Made by a program: the position numbers and the translations under genes. The notes beneath the pieces are model-generated. The model was not told the DNA's origin, made no database searches, and saw only the letters and a program-made list of their open reading frames with translations. DNA of 64,000 bases. Source: Apricaphanius iberus (lineage: Eukaryota; Chordata; Actinopteri; Cyprinodontiformes; Aphaniidae). The stretch is from the NCBI GenBank assembly GCA_028564705.1, contig JAPXFQ010001003.1:1741001-1805000 (forward strand), given 5' to 3'. Positions within the stretch are counted from its first letter, which is position 1, and each line of letters starts with the position of its first letter. Of this stretch, positions 23,697 through 34,441 are shown in pieces.

Positions 23697-24252
23697 ACTT
23701 AGGCCGTTTTCACATGTGTGGCCGTACCAGAAAACGGCCAGAGAAAATGCTAATTTTTTCTGTTCACATGTCACGGATCTCTGCCCGTATTGCGATCCAG
23801 TCTTTTACCACAAATAAACAGCAGGTGGCAGTATACAAATAAGTCTTAGTTCTCCAACAAACAAGGGAGTGAGAAGTACCGACGTCATAAAACGAGCGAC
23901 AGCCTAGAATGTAAACAAACTGGTCTACTGGTCAGCTGCTACCTGAAACCATCTACAGGGTGAGTGTTGTAGTAAACCCGCCGTTTTGTAACCTGCTGTG
24001 TTGCTGTGGGATGCTTGAATAGCGTTGTTTTGGTATTTGTATGGTCGCGAGGTGATTCTGTAATTTCGACCGGCGGTGTCGTCATTTCCGCATGGAGCGC
24101 GTCTATTGTCTTGAGTTCGGCCAGAGAACGGGTTGTGTTCACATGGTACGTGGCCGCTCGTACCTGGACTCGGATACTACCTCCAAGGCAGGTCTCTCTG
24201 GCCGTATTCTGGCACGGTACAGTCTGTGTTCACATGGTACGAAATAAGTGGA
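23697..24252. mobile_element. Inverted-repeat (foldback-like) element, about 0.55 kb
   Basis: The left arm (about 23705-23750, containing GGCCGTACCAGAAAACGGCCAG) and right arm (24188-24240) are imperfect inverted copies, with a CpG-containing, GC-richer interior unlike the flanks. Several TTCACATG and GTACGG motifs repeat in it. The superfamily and target duplication are not clear. The 97-codon frame at 24006-24299 is not a recognised protein. Confidence 0.6.
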
Positions 24253-24732
24253 TTTTGACCAAATACCGTACCCGAGTACGGACTCCCGTACCATCTTGAT
24301 GTAAATCTACTTGCCCATTGGGGATAACAAAGTTCAGATCAGTATCAAAGTGAATTTCTTTGGGAGTTCATTTGATAGACCAGCACAAATTGTATAATTA
24401 CCGATTGGAATTTCATTTTAATAGTGTTTTTGGCCACAATTGCCTTTATTTCACTAGGGCCAGCAGGGAGAGAAGTGGGGGATGACATGGGGCAGAGGTC
24501 TGGACGATCTGGACTGGAACTTGAAACAACAGCAATGAGGGCTGAGGCCTCTGCAGATGTGGAGCCCACACTAACCACACAATGCCCCAACACGTGAACA
24601 CTTAAGGGAAAAGGGCCACATTGTTCTCTGCAATATATCTTAGGAATTATCATTTTTGATGGAGAGCTTATGTGAGCAGCAATGTTAGCCTTTTCAAATA
24701 TTCTCATCTGGATTTCAGTTTGAACTTTGAAT

Positions 24733-25150
24733 GGACCATTCTGATTTAGGAATGTGTTGATCTAAGTCCTCTCCTTTAACCCCGGCTGTAGGTTCATTGT
24801 TCTGCTGGAAGGTGAAGCTCAGCCCCAGTATAAAGTCTCTTGGAGCCTATAAAATCTTTTTTTCTAGATTATTCTGTAATTAGCTCTAATTCTTCCTATC
24901 ATTAGTGACCAGGTTACCCATCCTTGCTGAAAAAAACCCATCCTTGAAGTATTTATAATAGTACATTTTACTATGACACACAGTGCTGGTTTTCCAACAC
25001 TTAGTGTTTGGATTTGGTATTTGGTCTTATCTGACCAGAGCACCTTCACTCTACTGTGGGACTCTATCAGCTTGTGGCAAACTGCAAACAGGAGTTTTTA
25101 TGGCTTTCTTTCAACAAAACACAAGTTTCTTCATTCCGCTCTTTTTTAAG
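24733..25150 (-). pseudogene. Tc1-like transposase remnant (family A)
   Basis: The sequence follows the antisense of a common fish Tc1 transposase: blocks such as CTGCTGGAAGGTGAAGCTC, GACCAGAGCACCTTC, CTTGTGGCAAACTGCAAAC and TGGCTTTCTTTCAACAA. Frameshifts and deletions break it. The same family is present at 51180-51610, and a matching terminal fragment lies at 26150-26270. Confidence 0.7.
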
Positions 25151-25366
25151 GGTGAGATTACTAAACGGCACTTATTAGCACAAACAATATTTAGGGTATT
25201 AGAATCATGGCGGTTGAATACCCCACTTCTGATGATCAGATTATTAATTATTATTATTTAAACAGTGCTGCTTTAAACATTCAAACAGTGCTTGTGCTTT
25301 TAATTTGTTTCTCTGCTACTTCATACCTACTGTTTTTAAAATGCCCTCTGGCCAGGTCATCTTTGC

Positions 25367-26056
25367 TACTGAGCCCCGCAGGGGACATTGTGGGGAAAAT
25401 ATTTTAAGGTGAGAAAAAAAAATTAAAAAAATGGATTTTGCGAGATCTTGAGATTATTTTGCGCTATCTTTAGAAATTTTTGTGTTATCTTGAGAAATGT
25501 TTGCGTTATCTTGAGAAACCTTTGCGATATCTGGAGAAAGTTTCGAAAAGCCATTCCTGCATTTACAGTGTTACCGACTCAGTTTGCTGCAGCCTTGTGC
25601 ACTGCTATGATGGAAGACTCTCACAGACGGGAGAGCTTAATAGAGTTTTATTTTGAGATTTGCCTCAAATATCAGGACATAAAGTCAGTGCTTAGCTCTA
25701 GACATGGTTTTCATATAAGTTAAAGACATTGCCCACAGGATTTTGCGCACAAAAGGACTGTCGCGTCGTAAACAGCTTCTGAACTAGTGGATCTGATTGA
25801 GTTCATTAGCCACCAGTTGCAATACTCTGGACAATTACATGGCTGTTGTTGGATGTGTGCAAAATGCAGAGAAAATGGACAATGTGTGAGAAAAGAGGAC
25901 GTATGGCTGGTGCTGAAGGAGTCGGATTTACTCAAGATAACGCAAAACTTTCTCGAGATAACGCAAAAGTTTCTCAAAATCTAGCAAAATCCATTTTTTT
26001 TATTTTTTTCTCTCCTTAAAATATTTTCTCCACCATGTCCCCTACGGGGCTCAGTA
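25367..26056. mobile_element. 690-bp DNA element with TAC...GTA ends, candidate IS3EU-type
   Basis: The inverted ends run about 40 bp: TACTGAGCCCCGCAGGGGACA at the left and its near-mirror at the right, ending CGGGGCTCAGTA. Just inside are tandem blocks based on CGAGATAACGCAAAA (about 25439-25530 and, inverted, 25932-25994). Termini of the form TAY...RTA are described for IS3EU transposons; a TA duplication (Tc1-like) with CTGAG ends is the alternative reading. The expected 6-bp IS3EU target duplication is not evident here (CTTTGC left, CAAAAG right). Two coding pieces inside are listed separately. Confidence 0.7.
25610..25927 (+). pseudogene. Integrase-like coding fragments inside the 690-bp element
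   Basis: Two stretches look like protein: 25610-25723 (MEDSHRRESLIEFYFEICL.., containing LKYQDIKSVLSSRHGFHIS) and about 25775-25927 (ELVDLIEFISHQLQ.., GQLHG, VRKEDVWLVLK). They resemble the N-terminal helix-turn-helix part of IS3-like integrase proteins encoded by fish transposons. The catalytic DDE core is absent and a stop separates the pieces, so this is an internal-deletion derivative. Family recognition is from memory of the pattern and was not searched. Confidence 0.45.
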
Positions 26057-26149
26057 CAAAAGGGATCTTGATCTCAATGTTTGTTTTTTTTCTCTACCTG
26101 ATTAAATAATGGTTGATAATTATTACCTTGTATCATTTCTCTCCTGCTT

Positions 26150-26270
26150 CAAAATGATCCACTACTTTTTTGGGATTTATCACATAAAATACTCTGAAGT
26201 TTGTTTTTTTAACAATTCAAAATATAACAAATTTCCAAAAGTATGAACATTTTTGGAGGGCATCCTATGC
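26150..26270. mobile_element. Tc1 terminal fragment (family A style)
   Basis: TATCACATAAAATA followed by GAAGTTTGT, then AAAAGTATGAACATTTTTGGAGG, resembles the inner and outer part of the inverted repeat of the same Tc1 family as 24733-25150. Possibly the right end of that copy, with the 690-bp element lodged between. Confidence 0.5.
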
Positions 26271-26463
26271 ATTATATTCTACAATTTGATTTGCTAATTG
26301 ATCTGTTCAGTTATTTGCACTTTGCAAAAAGTGAGATCACGGGTAACAACATGATACACTTTGTTTCTGGTGGCATGTCACCGATTTAAACATGCATTTC
26401 AATATTTCATGTGTGCTACTCCAAACAAGCAAATCATATTTCAATGTTAATTATAATGGATTG

Positions 26464-26556
26464 GATTTATAATGCACTTTATAATTCCACTATTCATTCA
26501 CTCTCACACACTGATGGAAGCAAGCTACAATATAGCCACATCTGCCCTGGGACCTC
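26464..26556 (-). repeat. SINE-body fragment
   Basis: ATTCATTCACTCTCACACACTGATGGAAGCAAGCTACA and the following CCCTGGG block correspond to the middle of the repeat seen at 45986-46233. Head and tail are missing. Confidence 0.5.
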
Positions 26557-29220
26557 AAAAACAATATGCTAATTTTAGTATTTTTGCAAAGCAATTAGTA
26601 GAAACAGAAGTGAGATTTTTGTTCTTCCATTTAGCAGAAAACGCAGACATTCGAGTCCTTACTTTTTCTCCCTGAATCTCAACCCTTCTTTAGGACAGAT
26701 AAACAGACACCATTGAAAGCCTTGGAGATCAAGTTAAGAAGGCAAATAACCAATATTTCCGATGGTTTATTATCCTGGTTGGGTTGTATTTGCAACAATT
26801 TAATGAGCTGTTTTTGAGAACAAGGCAGTGAAAAAGAAATGTATGCAGATGTTACTGGTGATGACAACTGACTTAGCATGCCAGAATTCCTAGTTACCCA
26901 AGAGAAATAAATGAATAGGTAAAGAAAATGCAAGAAAAAGGATATCTTATGGTTCTATAAACCTTGGTATCTGCTCCCCCTTTAAAAGTCAGCTACAGTG
27001 CAGTCTATGCAGGTTTTGGCGTTCTAACAGGGTGAAAATCCTTCAGAGTTTTATTTAAATGTAGAAAAACATCAGCCTGAAAAACCTGGCCTCGGGCAGC
27101 AATGGGCCTTCCAACAAATGAAAAATCCAGAAGCTGAAGAGGCCCTTTTTGGTTGGCAGAGTTCGTCTTTGACTCCACAGAGGGAGATGAAGTTTTGTTT
27201 TGGCATTTTTTTCAAAACAGCTGAAAGGAAAAAAAAATCCACTTGATCTTGAACTTGATTGACACACTGACTAATTGTTTAAGCAGATTTTTAAAGATTT
27301 TTCTATCTTTGAGTTTTCGTCCCAGCATGTGTTTTGAATTCAAATTTTCTATGAAGTTAACTTATTTTTTTTTGTTAAAAATAAGTGAAAAGAAACTTTA
27401 AATCACATATTTGTTTCTGCACCTCAGAGTAATGCAGAAGTGATCCTGGTGTTTGAATTAGTTAAATTGTCTCCCTATAAAATGCCGAGGAGTTTTGATT
27501 TAAATTAACCTGATGGCAGAAAACTAATTTGAGGCTGAGCCCTGTTTGTCAAGCTACTCACTTAGCCCTCAAGTAAAAGCTTCTGTCCAGTTCTCCAAAC
27601 TGAGGTGATTAAGACGATTAATACATCTCTAGGTAAATAGATGCTGATTGCATCCTAATCTTTTTTTTACCATCACAGTCACTGCTTTTTATGTCATGTT
27701 TTTGTCTCCCAATCCTTTAGCTGCAGCCATGATCCCCACCGATCCCCTCTCTTCCTCTCAGCCTTCACAGCTTTTGCTTCGTCTGTTTCTTGTCACTTGC
27801 TGTGCTCATATATTATGAGGTGGGGGATTTTTTTTTAATTATCAAATACACAAAGACCCCCACAGTTACACCACTTTAGGAAAACAACAGAGTTGAATGT
27901 CCTTGAAGAGGGAGGAAAAAAAAACAAAGAAAGAAAATAGAAATAAGCCAACCCAGGAAGCTCAGGAAGCCCCAGGTAATTAATTAAAATCATAGTCATG
28001 GGTTAACGCCCTGGAGCGTAGTTCTAAATTGCAACAAAGTGAAAGCTAATTAGGCTTGTCTCTTAGCTGTGGTGTTTTATTTATGGCAGAATTTCTGGAG
28101 CCTTTTCTCAATTTATGTGGTGCTTCCATGGTGACCAGCAAATTTTACACTGCAGATTTAAATTTTGTGTCACAGAGCTATCATAAATCCTATTATAGGA
28201 TGGAAATATAACGTTAAAAATGTAAAGCAAGAGTTGTAGATTATTTATAATCTACAACTTATTAATATTAATAGTCTGGGGATACATGTGGGTATGGCTT
28301 TATAGCCTTTGTTAGAGCTCCACCCCAGGTCAGTCCCCTAGTTCTTAAAAGCTATTCATCATAAGAATAACATCACCATTGCACTGCCTTATCTATAAAA
28401 AGCAATAAAGTGGTTCCAAGATTTGAGTCAGAGACGCTGGTCATTCTCTTTGTGTTTCAGCTAGTAGGCCTCAAGAGAGAAACCTTATCGCTGTAATTTG
28501 GTGAATTTTACAACTTCTTTGTTAAACATACCCAGATTAAGACCATTTAGACATCTGAAAGACTTCATATTTGGACCAAATATAAAATTCTTGTCTGTTG
28601 AAAATGTGGACATTGTTTAGATTTATTTTTACCCTTAAAATGGTGACTGGGTAAACTCAGTGGATGTAAATTACTGGAAGGAATGGATTTCTCCTCAGCT
28701 ACCAAAAACTGTGCCTGCTGGGAACACCATTTCCCCAGGATTATGGAACAACTGGATCTGGAATTTAAGGGAAGGAACAAACCAAATTTAAATGAAAAAG
28801 ACAAAACATGATTCATGACACAGCTAGATAGTTTAAAAAGACAGTCAACAGCCAAACCACCAATGTGTTGGGACCAAATGAAGCAAAGACAATTTGCAGA
28901 CATTTTCAGCTCTGGGGGGTATGATAAAAGAATTGAAGATTCATTTGCATAGACAATATATAGGATAAGTTCATAGAAGGAAAGCAAGTACTACTTTAAA
29001 ATCAGTAGTATTATTGGTCTCTCATTCCAGAAAGTGAAATTTACACAGTATAATTAAAGTGGACTGTGTGATATATGACAACCTTACATTTTCTTGATGA
29101 TTCTGGTTTGCATATAAGAAAACCCAGAATTAATTGTCCCTAAAAATTCCAGTGCAATGTGATAAAAAATATCCTTATTACATGTGTATATTTTAAATAT
29201 AAATTTTAAACTTAATTTCC
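26557..29220. other. Intergenic, no gene recognised
   Basis: AT-rich with several homeodomain-like TAATTA/CTAATTAGG motifs around 27970-28160, a perfect small hairpin at 28232-28259, and no convincing exon. The 140-codon - strand frame at 28565-28987 has no recognised domain. Confidence 0.4.
28232..28259. repeat. Perfect 12-bp hairpin
   Basis: AGTTGTAGATTA, a 4-base loop TTTA, then TAATCTACAACT. AT-rich; no U-run or known motif accompanies it. Confidence 0.9.
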
Positions 29221-29221
29221 A

Positions 29222-29615
29222 TGCATTTAATACTTGGTTAGGTCTCCTTTTGAATGACTTACTGCATCAATGCAGTGTGGAATGGAGGCGTCAGCCTATG
29301 TAGTTGTGGTGAGTTTTAATGGAAGTCCAGGTTGCTTTGATAGCAGCCATCAGGTTCTCCAAATTGTTTGGTCTGGAATTTCTCACCCTTCTCTTGATAA
29401 TACTCCACACATACCCTATGAGGTTATGGTCAAGCTAATCAATCACAGTATAACAATGGTAGTTGGAGCAGCTTTTGGTACCTTTGGCATAGTGGACAGG
29501 TCCTAATGGAAAATTAATTTAGCACCTGTAAAGCTTTTCAGCAGAAGGAAGCATGAAGTGCTAAACCTCCTGGTAGATGATTGCATTGACTGAGAACCTC
29601 AGAAAACACTATGAA
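29222..29615 (-). pseudogene. Tc1-like transposase remnant (family B)
   Basis: On the - strand, broken frames give MLPSAEKL, then WSIIKRRVRNSRPNN and AAIKATW, the C-terminal end of a common fish Tc1 transposase. The + strand text (CATCAATGCAGTGTGGAATGGAGGC) lies beside it. Stops and indels inactivate it. A terminal fragment of what looks like the same family is at 58168-58300. Confidence 0.7.
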
Positions 29616-29879
29616 TTTAGATCAGGTCAAGTGCATAGATATTAAGCCTACATCCCTAGTTGGCATAGTAACCATCATTGCAAAGATTATGCTTTCTCTA
29701 TTCAGCCAAAGACGCCTGCAAGTCTACTGTCCTCATTCTGAAGAAATGTTTTCTGATACGATGTTGATAGTTGTCAGGTTTACTGAATCTATATAAGTCT
29801 ATGTCAGGTTTATGAAGGCAGGTCAGTATGCATATATTCTGTATGACTCCTGTACCTCCTTGTTTGATCAAACAAGTCT

Positions 29880-30443
29880 GTAATTAAAACCTCCTAAATC
29901 TGAAGGAATCTTCTCTCATCCTGTATTAAAGATGAAATGTGGAGCTCCCATGATAATAACCCCAAATACACCGACCGAGCAATGAAGGACTGGCTATCTG
30001 AAAAGCATTTCAAGGTTCTGGAGTTACCTGGCCACTCTCCAGACCTAAATCAAATAGAGAATCTGTGGAAGGAGTTGGACGTCGATGTTGCCCAGTGACA
30101 GCCCAAAAACATCAAAGCTCTGGAGAAGATCTGAATGGAAGAATGAGCCCAAATACCAACAACAGTCTGTGCCAACCTGGTGAAGACATACAGAAAAAGT
30201 TTGACCTCTGTCATTGTCAACCAAGATTACATTACAAAATACTGAGGGGACCTTTTTTACTTATTTTCTGCACCTTTATACAACAAAATACTTTAAAAAT
30301 CATACAATGCGATTTCTTTGATTTTTTTAACATTCTGTCTCTGACATTTGAAGTGTAACTACAAGGAAAATTATAGAACTCATCTTTTTAAGTGGGACAA
30401 CTTGTGCAATCAGTGGCTGCCAAATACTTTTTTTGCCCCTCTG
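29880..30443 (+). mobile_element. Tc1-like transposon 3' half (family C)
   Basis: Contains the end of a DD34E transposase: from Asp in DNNPKYT (29952) to Glu in [10 protein letters not shown] are exactly 34 intervening residues, the Tc1 spacing. The frame stops at 30096-30098 and continues in decayed form. The right end reads, reversed, CAGAGGGGCAAAAAAAGTATTTGGC with TA just outside (30444-30445), the Tc1 target. The left half is missing. Confidence 0.8.
29952..30098 (+). pseudogene. Tc1 transposase C-terminal fragment with D34E spacing
   Basis: Encodes [14 protein letters not shown]...[30 protein letters not shown] and then a stop; the typical C-terminal tail appears after the stop in the same frame. 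The first catalytic Asp and the DNA-binding domain are absent, so it cannot work alone. Confidence 0.75.
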
Positions 30444-30445
30444 TA

Positions 30446-31141
30446 TTTGTACATATACCATTAAGAGACCAAAGCAATAATGGCATCCATTATTAGTAAT
30501 TATAAACTGACCAGCACTGTATTTTTTTTGTGATAATTTAATTAGGTTCTTAGTTCAAGTAAAGCACACTACACTTCGCTCTTTAATATGTGTGCCTTTC
30601 TAACACTTGGGAGTTATTCCTGCCAACAGCCTCCACTCTCATCATGAGTACCCTCTGAAGGATGCACTAATTTCATCTTCTGTATCTCAATTACATTAAC
30701 CCTGCCGCCACTCTGAGCATGCTCAAGATGGAAAGCTGAAAACCTCTCTGCAGGCAGATGGCATTTTCACCACATTAGTGAGATATATTATACCAGGTGT
30801 CAACATGTGTCTCCTTCTCTCTCTGACATCTTTATTCCGACCCGACCTCAGTTTCCTTTTAATCTTCTAAAGTGGTGCAGGAGGAGTATCAAAGAGACCA
30901 GAAGAAAAGCGGGCTTACAAAAATCATCCTGACGCCTTCACACACAGGAAGTGGGAGCCCTGAAGATGTGTAAAAAGCCTTAAAAAGCTGAATTCTTTAC
31001 TGCAGCAGTAAAGCTTTCAGACACATAAAATGAGGGGAATACAATGAATAATTTGAGTACATTAAAAATGTAAACATCTTGAAAATGAAATGCATGAATC
31101 ATAAAAATCATCAGAAAACTGAGTAAATTTCAGGTTCAGTT
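30446..31141. other. Intergenic, nothing recognised
   Basis: Mixed sequence without convincing coding or repeat structure. Confidence 0.45.
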
Positions 31142-31460
31142 TGAAGAAGGACCCAGATGCAGAGCGCAGTTTGAAGCCTTTCCAAAAGCCCGTTTTATTA
31201 ATAATTCAAAACAAAAGGTAGAAGCTGACGAGACGTCACAAGTTCAGGGGCATCATCGACGACAAACTAGCAAAGACATAAGGGAAGAGAGAAACATATA
31301 TACTGGGACGGGTGATTGGAGACAATGAACAGCTGAGAACAGAGACAAAGAGCAGCTGACTTCAATTAGACAAATGAGGACACTCGGACTGGCAGAGATG
31401 AGGATTACGGAGACACAAACAGGAAGGGAGGAGTGACGCAGACAGAGTAACTTCATAACA
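31142..31460 (-). mobile_element. Solo LTR, Ty3/ERV-like
   Basis: Read on the - strand it begins TGTTATGAAG (31460) and ends CTTCTTCA (31142), with a polyadenylation-type AATAAA within ATTATTAATAAAACGGG near the 3' part. The composition and the run of short purine/pyrimidine blocks are those of a fish LTR. No internal region adjoins it and flanking 5-mers do not match, so the borders are approximate. Confidence 0.55.
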
Positions 31461-32337
31461 GTAAATAAATATTTTAAAACCCACTATTAATATATAGTCA
31501 TCTCTTGTTATAAAAAAATCTGTTCTGAATTATAATCAGAAATCATCAACATTGGATAAAATATGCTTTTTTAGATTTTTTTGGAAAAAAATGATTCTCT
31601 ATCAAGTTGATTTTTCAAATCAAACAAAATTACATGTTAACAAAAATAACATGGGTTTTTTTTTTGATAGCTTTTTTTAATAGCTGAAGGTATATTCCCA
31701 AAATACTTTTTTCACTTGGACCAAACCACACACATAAAACAAACCCTTCGCTATAAGTTTGTTGCTTCTTTTAATGTTTTCACGCAAGTATTTTCTGACT
31801 TGTTTTCATTTTTAATATCAGTATAATGTAATTATTTGAACTATATTTTTGTGTTGCGTGTGTCTTTAGTATTTTTTAGGATGGTGCATAGCAATGTATT
31901 TGAAGCACTCAATGGATTTAAACAGACAGCATAAATACTTTAACACAGAACTGAGCAGGATATTACCAGGTATGGGGAAATTGTCTAAACAGATGTTCTG
32001 AATATTACTCAGATGATTGCTGAGTTTTAAGACACACCCCTTTGGTTGTATAGTCTCAACTGTGTGATCTGAAAGCACAAAGAGATACACAATCTCACCA
32101 GATGGACTCGAATGACGTAAATGACAAGGCAATACAAAAAGTAGGTTCCATGGATGTGTGTTTATCGCAAAACTGTGATCAAAGCAGCCGTTCAAATATA
32201 AAAACACAGAAAACAACTTCACACGGCATACATTTTTAACTGGATCTGGAGGCACTTTTTCGCCATGAGCATTTTCCATATTGTTTTTTTTTTAAGTAAA
32301 ATTTTGTGAAAACTCCAAAACATAACATAAGGAATAC
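31461..32337. other. Intergenic, nothing recognised
   Basis: AT-rich. The 137-codon - strand frame at 31866-32279 has no recognised domain or codon bias. Confidence 0.45.
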
Positions 32338-32545
32338 AATATAAAAGGCAAGGCAAAGCAAGGCAATTTTATTAATATAGCACACTTTCAACACAAGGCA
32401 ATTCAAGGTGCTTTACATGATTCAGTGATAATGATACCAGATACATGATTACAGAAGCATGATTTAAAAAAAAAAAAACAAGAACAAATTGGTTTAACAG
32501 ATAGACACCATCAATCAATAAGAAAAGATGATGTAAGGAACAAAT

Positions 32546-32700
32546 TTATGCAATATAGATTAAAAACAAATAAAACACAATTTTATGCAATATAGGTTAA
32601 AAACAGATAAAACACAATTTTTTGATTAAAAACAGATAAAACACAATTATATGCGATATAGATTAAAAACAGATAAAACAATAGGTTAAAAATGAAAAAG
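32546..32700. repeat. Tandem repeat of about 38 bp in the LINE 3' UTR
   Basis: Roughly four units on the pattern ATGCAATATAGGTTAAAAAC followed by AGATAAAACACAAT, with one shortened unit. Confidence 0.75.
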
Positions 32701-32792
32701 AATAAAACTTAAACCACGAGAATCAAATAGTGATCAGAAAGCGCAATTTAGGGCTCAAAGGCAGCTCTGAATAGTAGAGTTTTAAGCTTTGA

Positions 32793-33060
32793 TTAAAAAG
32801 AGCCTAACGATTCAGCATTTTTGCATCCTTCTGGAAGTTTGTTCCAGATTTGTGGAGCATAGAAGCTAAAAGCTGCCTCTTCCTGTTTAGTTTTAATTCT
32901 AGGAATATTAAGTAATCTAGAGTTATAGGATCTGAGTGGTCTGCTGGGTTGGTATAGTAACAACATGTCTCCAACATACTTTGGTGCTAAACCGTTCAGT
33001 GATTTATAAACTAGTAGGAGTATTTTAAAGTCTATTCTTTGAGCTACAGGAAGGCAGAAA
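32793..33060 (-). pseudogene. LINE ORF2 C-terminal fragment
   Basis: An open frame with PVAQRIDFKILLLVYKSLNG, then LAPKYVGDMLLLYQPSRPLR, then EAAFSFYAPQIWNKLPEG: the C-terminal domain that follows the reverse transcriptase in L2-like LINEs. Reverse transcriptase and endonuclease are missing by 5' truncation. The reading frame is unusually clean, suggesting a fairly young insertion. Confidence 0.8.
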
Positions 33061-34441
33061 AGCTTGACAAACAACACCATTAAAACACTTTTTCTCATAA
33101 AGTTGAAATTAAATAACTTTTACCTTTTCTCATGAACTAATGGTATCAATGTGATTCTTGCCCAAAAAAGTAACATATCTTCTTAAATTATTACTATATT
33201 ATTACTACTAGTTATTACTAACTCTTTTAGAATTATCACAGTGAATATGAACCTGCAATAAATAATGAATGGGTCTTAAAACAAAAGGATTCCAACTTTA
33301 TGGACAACAGTGAAGTACTTTTAGCACCAACATGGATCCCTAAACCTTAGTGACCAAGTAAAGGGCGATGTGTCTTGCAGGTTTTGTGTCAAGCCGTGAC
33401 TGGACATTGTTGTTGCTTCTTCAGAAAGGAGGAAAAAACTGAAATCAGCTGAAAAAGTTGGCAAATTCTAGACAGATTTCTTCATAGTCAGGAAAACTGA
33501 CACCTTTAAAAAAATGTTGGAAAGTCTGACTGCTTCACACACTGAAGAAGTAAAGTGCTCTATAATATTTGCACTATTTCACAGATATTGTAATCAGATA
33601 ACAATAAGATGTGATTATACGACAATTTGGAAAAAACAAAAATAGAGCTGCTTTCCATATTCTGTAATATCTGTCTCTTGTATCTACGTTTTCAATCTGT
33701 ATTTTCCTCGTTACAGGTGTTGCACTGCATGAAAAATTCAGTGAGGTCAGTAAAATATTTAAAATTCATCTCTGCTCTTGTCTTCAAAATTTTATACCTG
33801 ATGTGAACCTCTGCACTGCATTTGCTCTGGATGCAGATCCAGTCACTGACCTCTGAGATGATGTTGTCTTGTGGAATTTTGACTCTCTTTATGGATACTC
33901 AGACCCACAACTCTTCTGTTGGAATAATTCATAGGTGGTATTGTGTAAACAATGAGCAATGCGATTCATTCTGCATGAATCTACAGACATGATGAATAAT
34001 GCAACCTGCAGCAGGATTGTTAGATGTTGCACAATCTCTCCCTTTTTATTCTTTAAATAAGCTCTGGTTTTGTCATCATGCTCTGTTTTGCTCATCCTGA
34101 ACTTTTCCCTCTTTGTTTTGCTGTCATTGGTTTTATCTTAGTAAGTCCCTGTTCTCCTATTCTTCTGGATTTTATTCATCATTTTTCCCTCCCCGACCCC
34201 TTTCTTTCTCCATTTCTCTTTGCCGTATTATTCAAAGTAATTTTTTTACTCTGTTCAGACCTTGGATGAGTGATTACTTGATTCATGAGTAGCAGAGATA
34301 AGCTTTACAGAAACCATACCCTAGTATCCATTTATTAAAATACTATCCTCAGAAAGGAGAAGGCTCTCTGCATTTAGAAAATAACATTTTGAAACTAAGT
34401 GGTGGCTTGTATTTGCACAGCTTGAGCTCTAACTGCTGGAC
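33061..34441. other. Intergenic, nothing recognised
   Basis: AT-rich, pyrimidine-rich around 34080-34260. No exons or repeat family identified. Confidence 0.45.

Larger units (their letters stand above)
32338..33060 (-). mobile_element. 5'-truncated LINE 3' end (L2/CR1-like)
   Basis: The - strand carries the C-terminal end of ORF2 and then a 3' UTR that ends, on the + strand, at GGCAAGGCAAAGCAAGGCAA (32348-32370) with an adjacent LTR-free border. Truncation at about 33060 falls inside the conserved PVAQRIDF motif. Fish genomes hold many such copies. Confidence 0.8.

Noticed and set aside
25371..26054. Reading the 690-bp inverted repeat as a CRISPR- or integron-like array because of its tandem CGAGATAACGC units
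   Set aside because: Units are adjacent without spacers and mirrored at both ends, as in transposon subterminal repeats; the genome is eukaryotic.
31866..32279. 137-codon - strand frame
   Set aside because: No recognised domain; AT-rich intergenic sequence next to a LINE.
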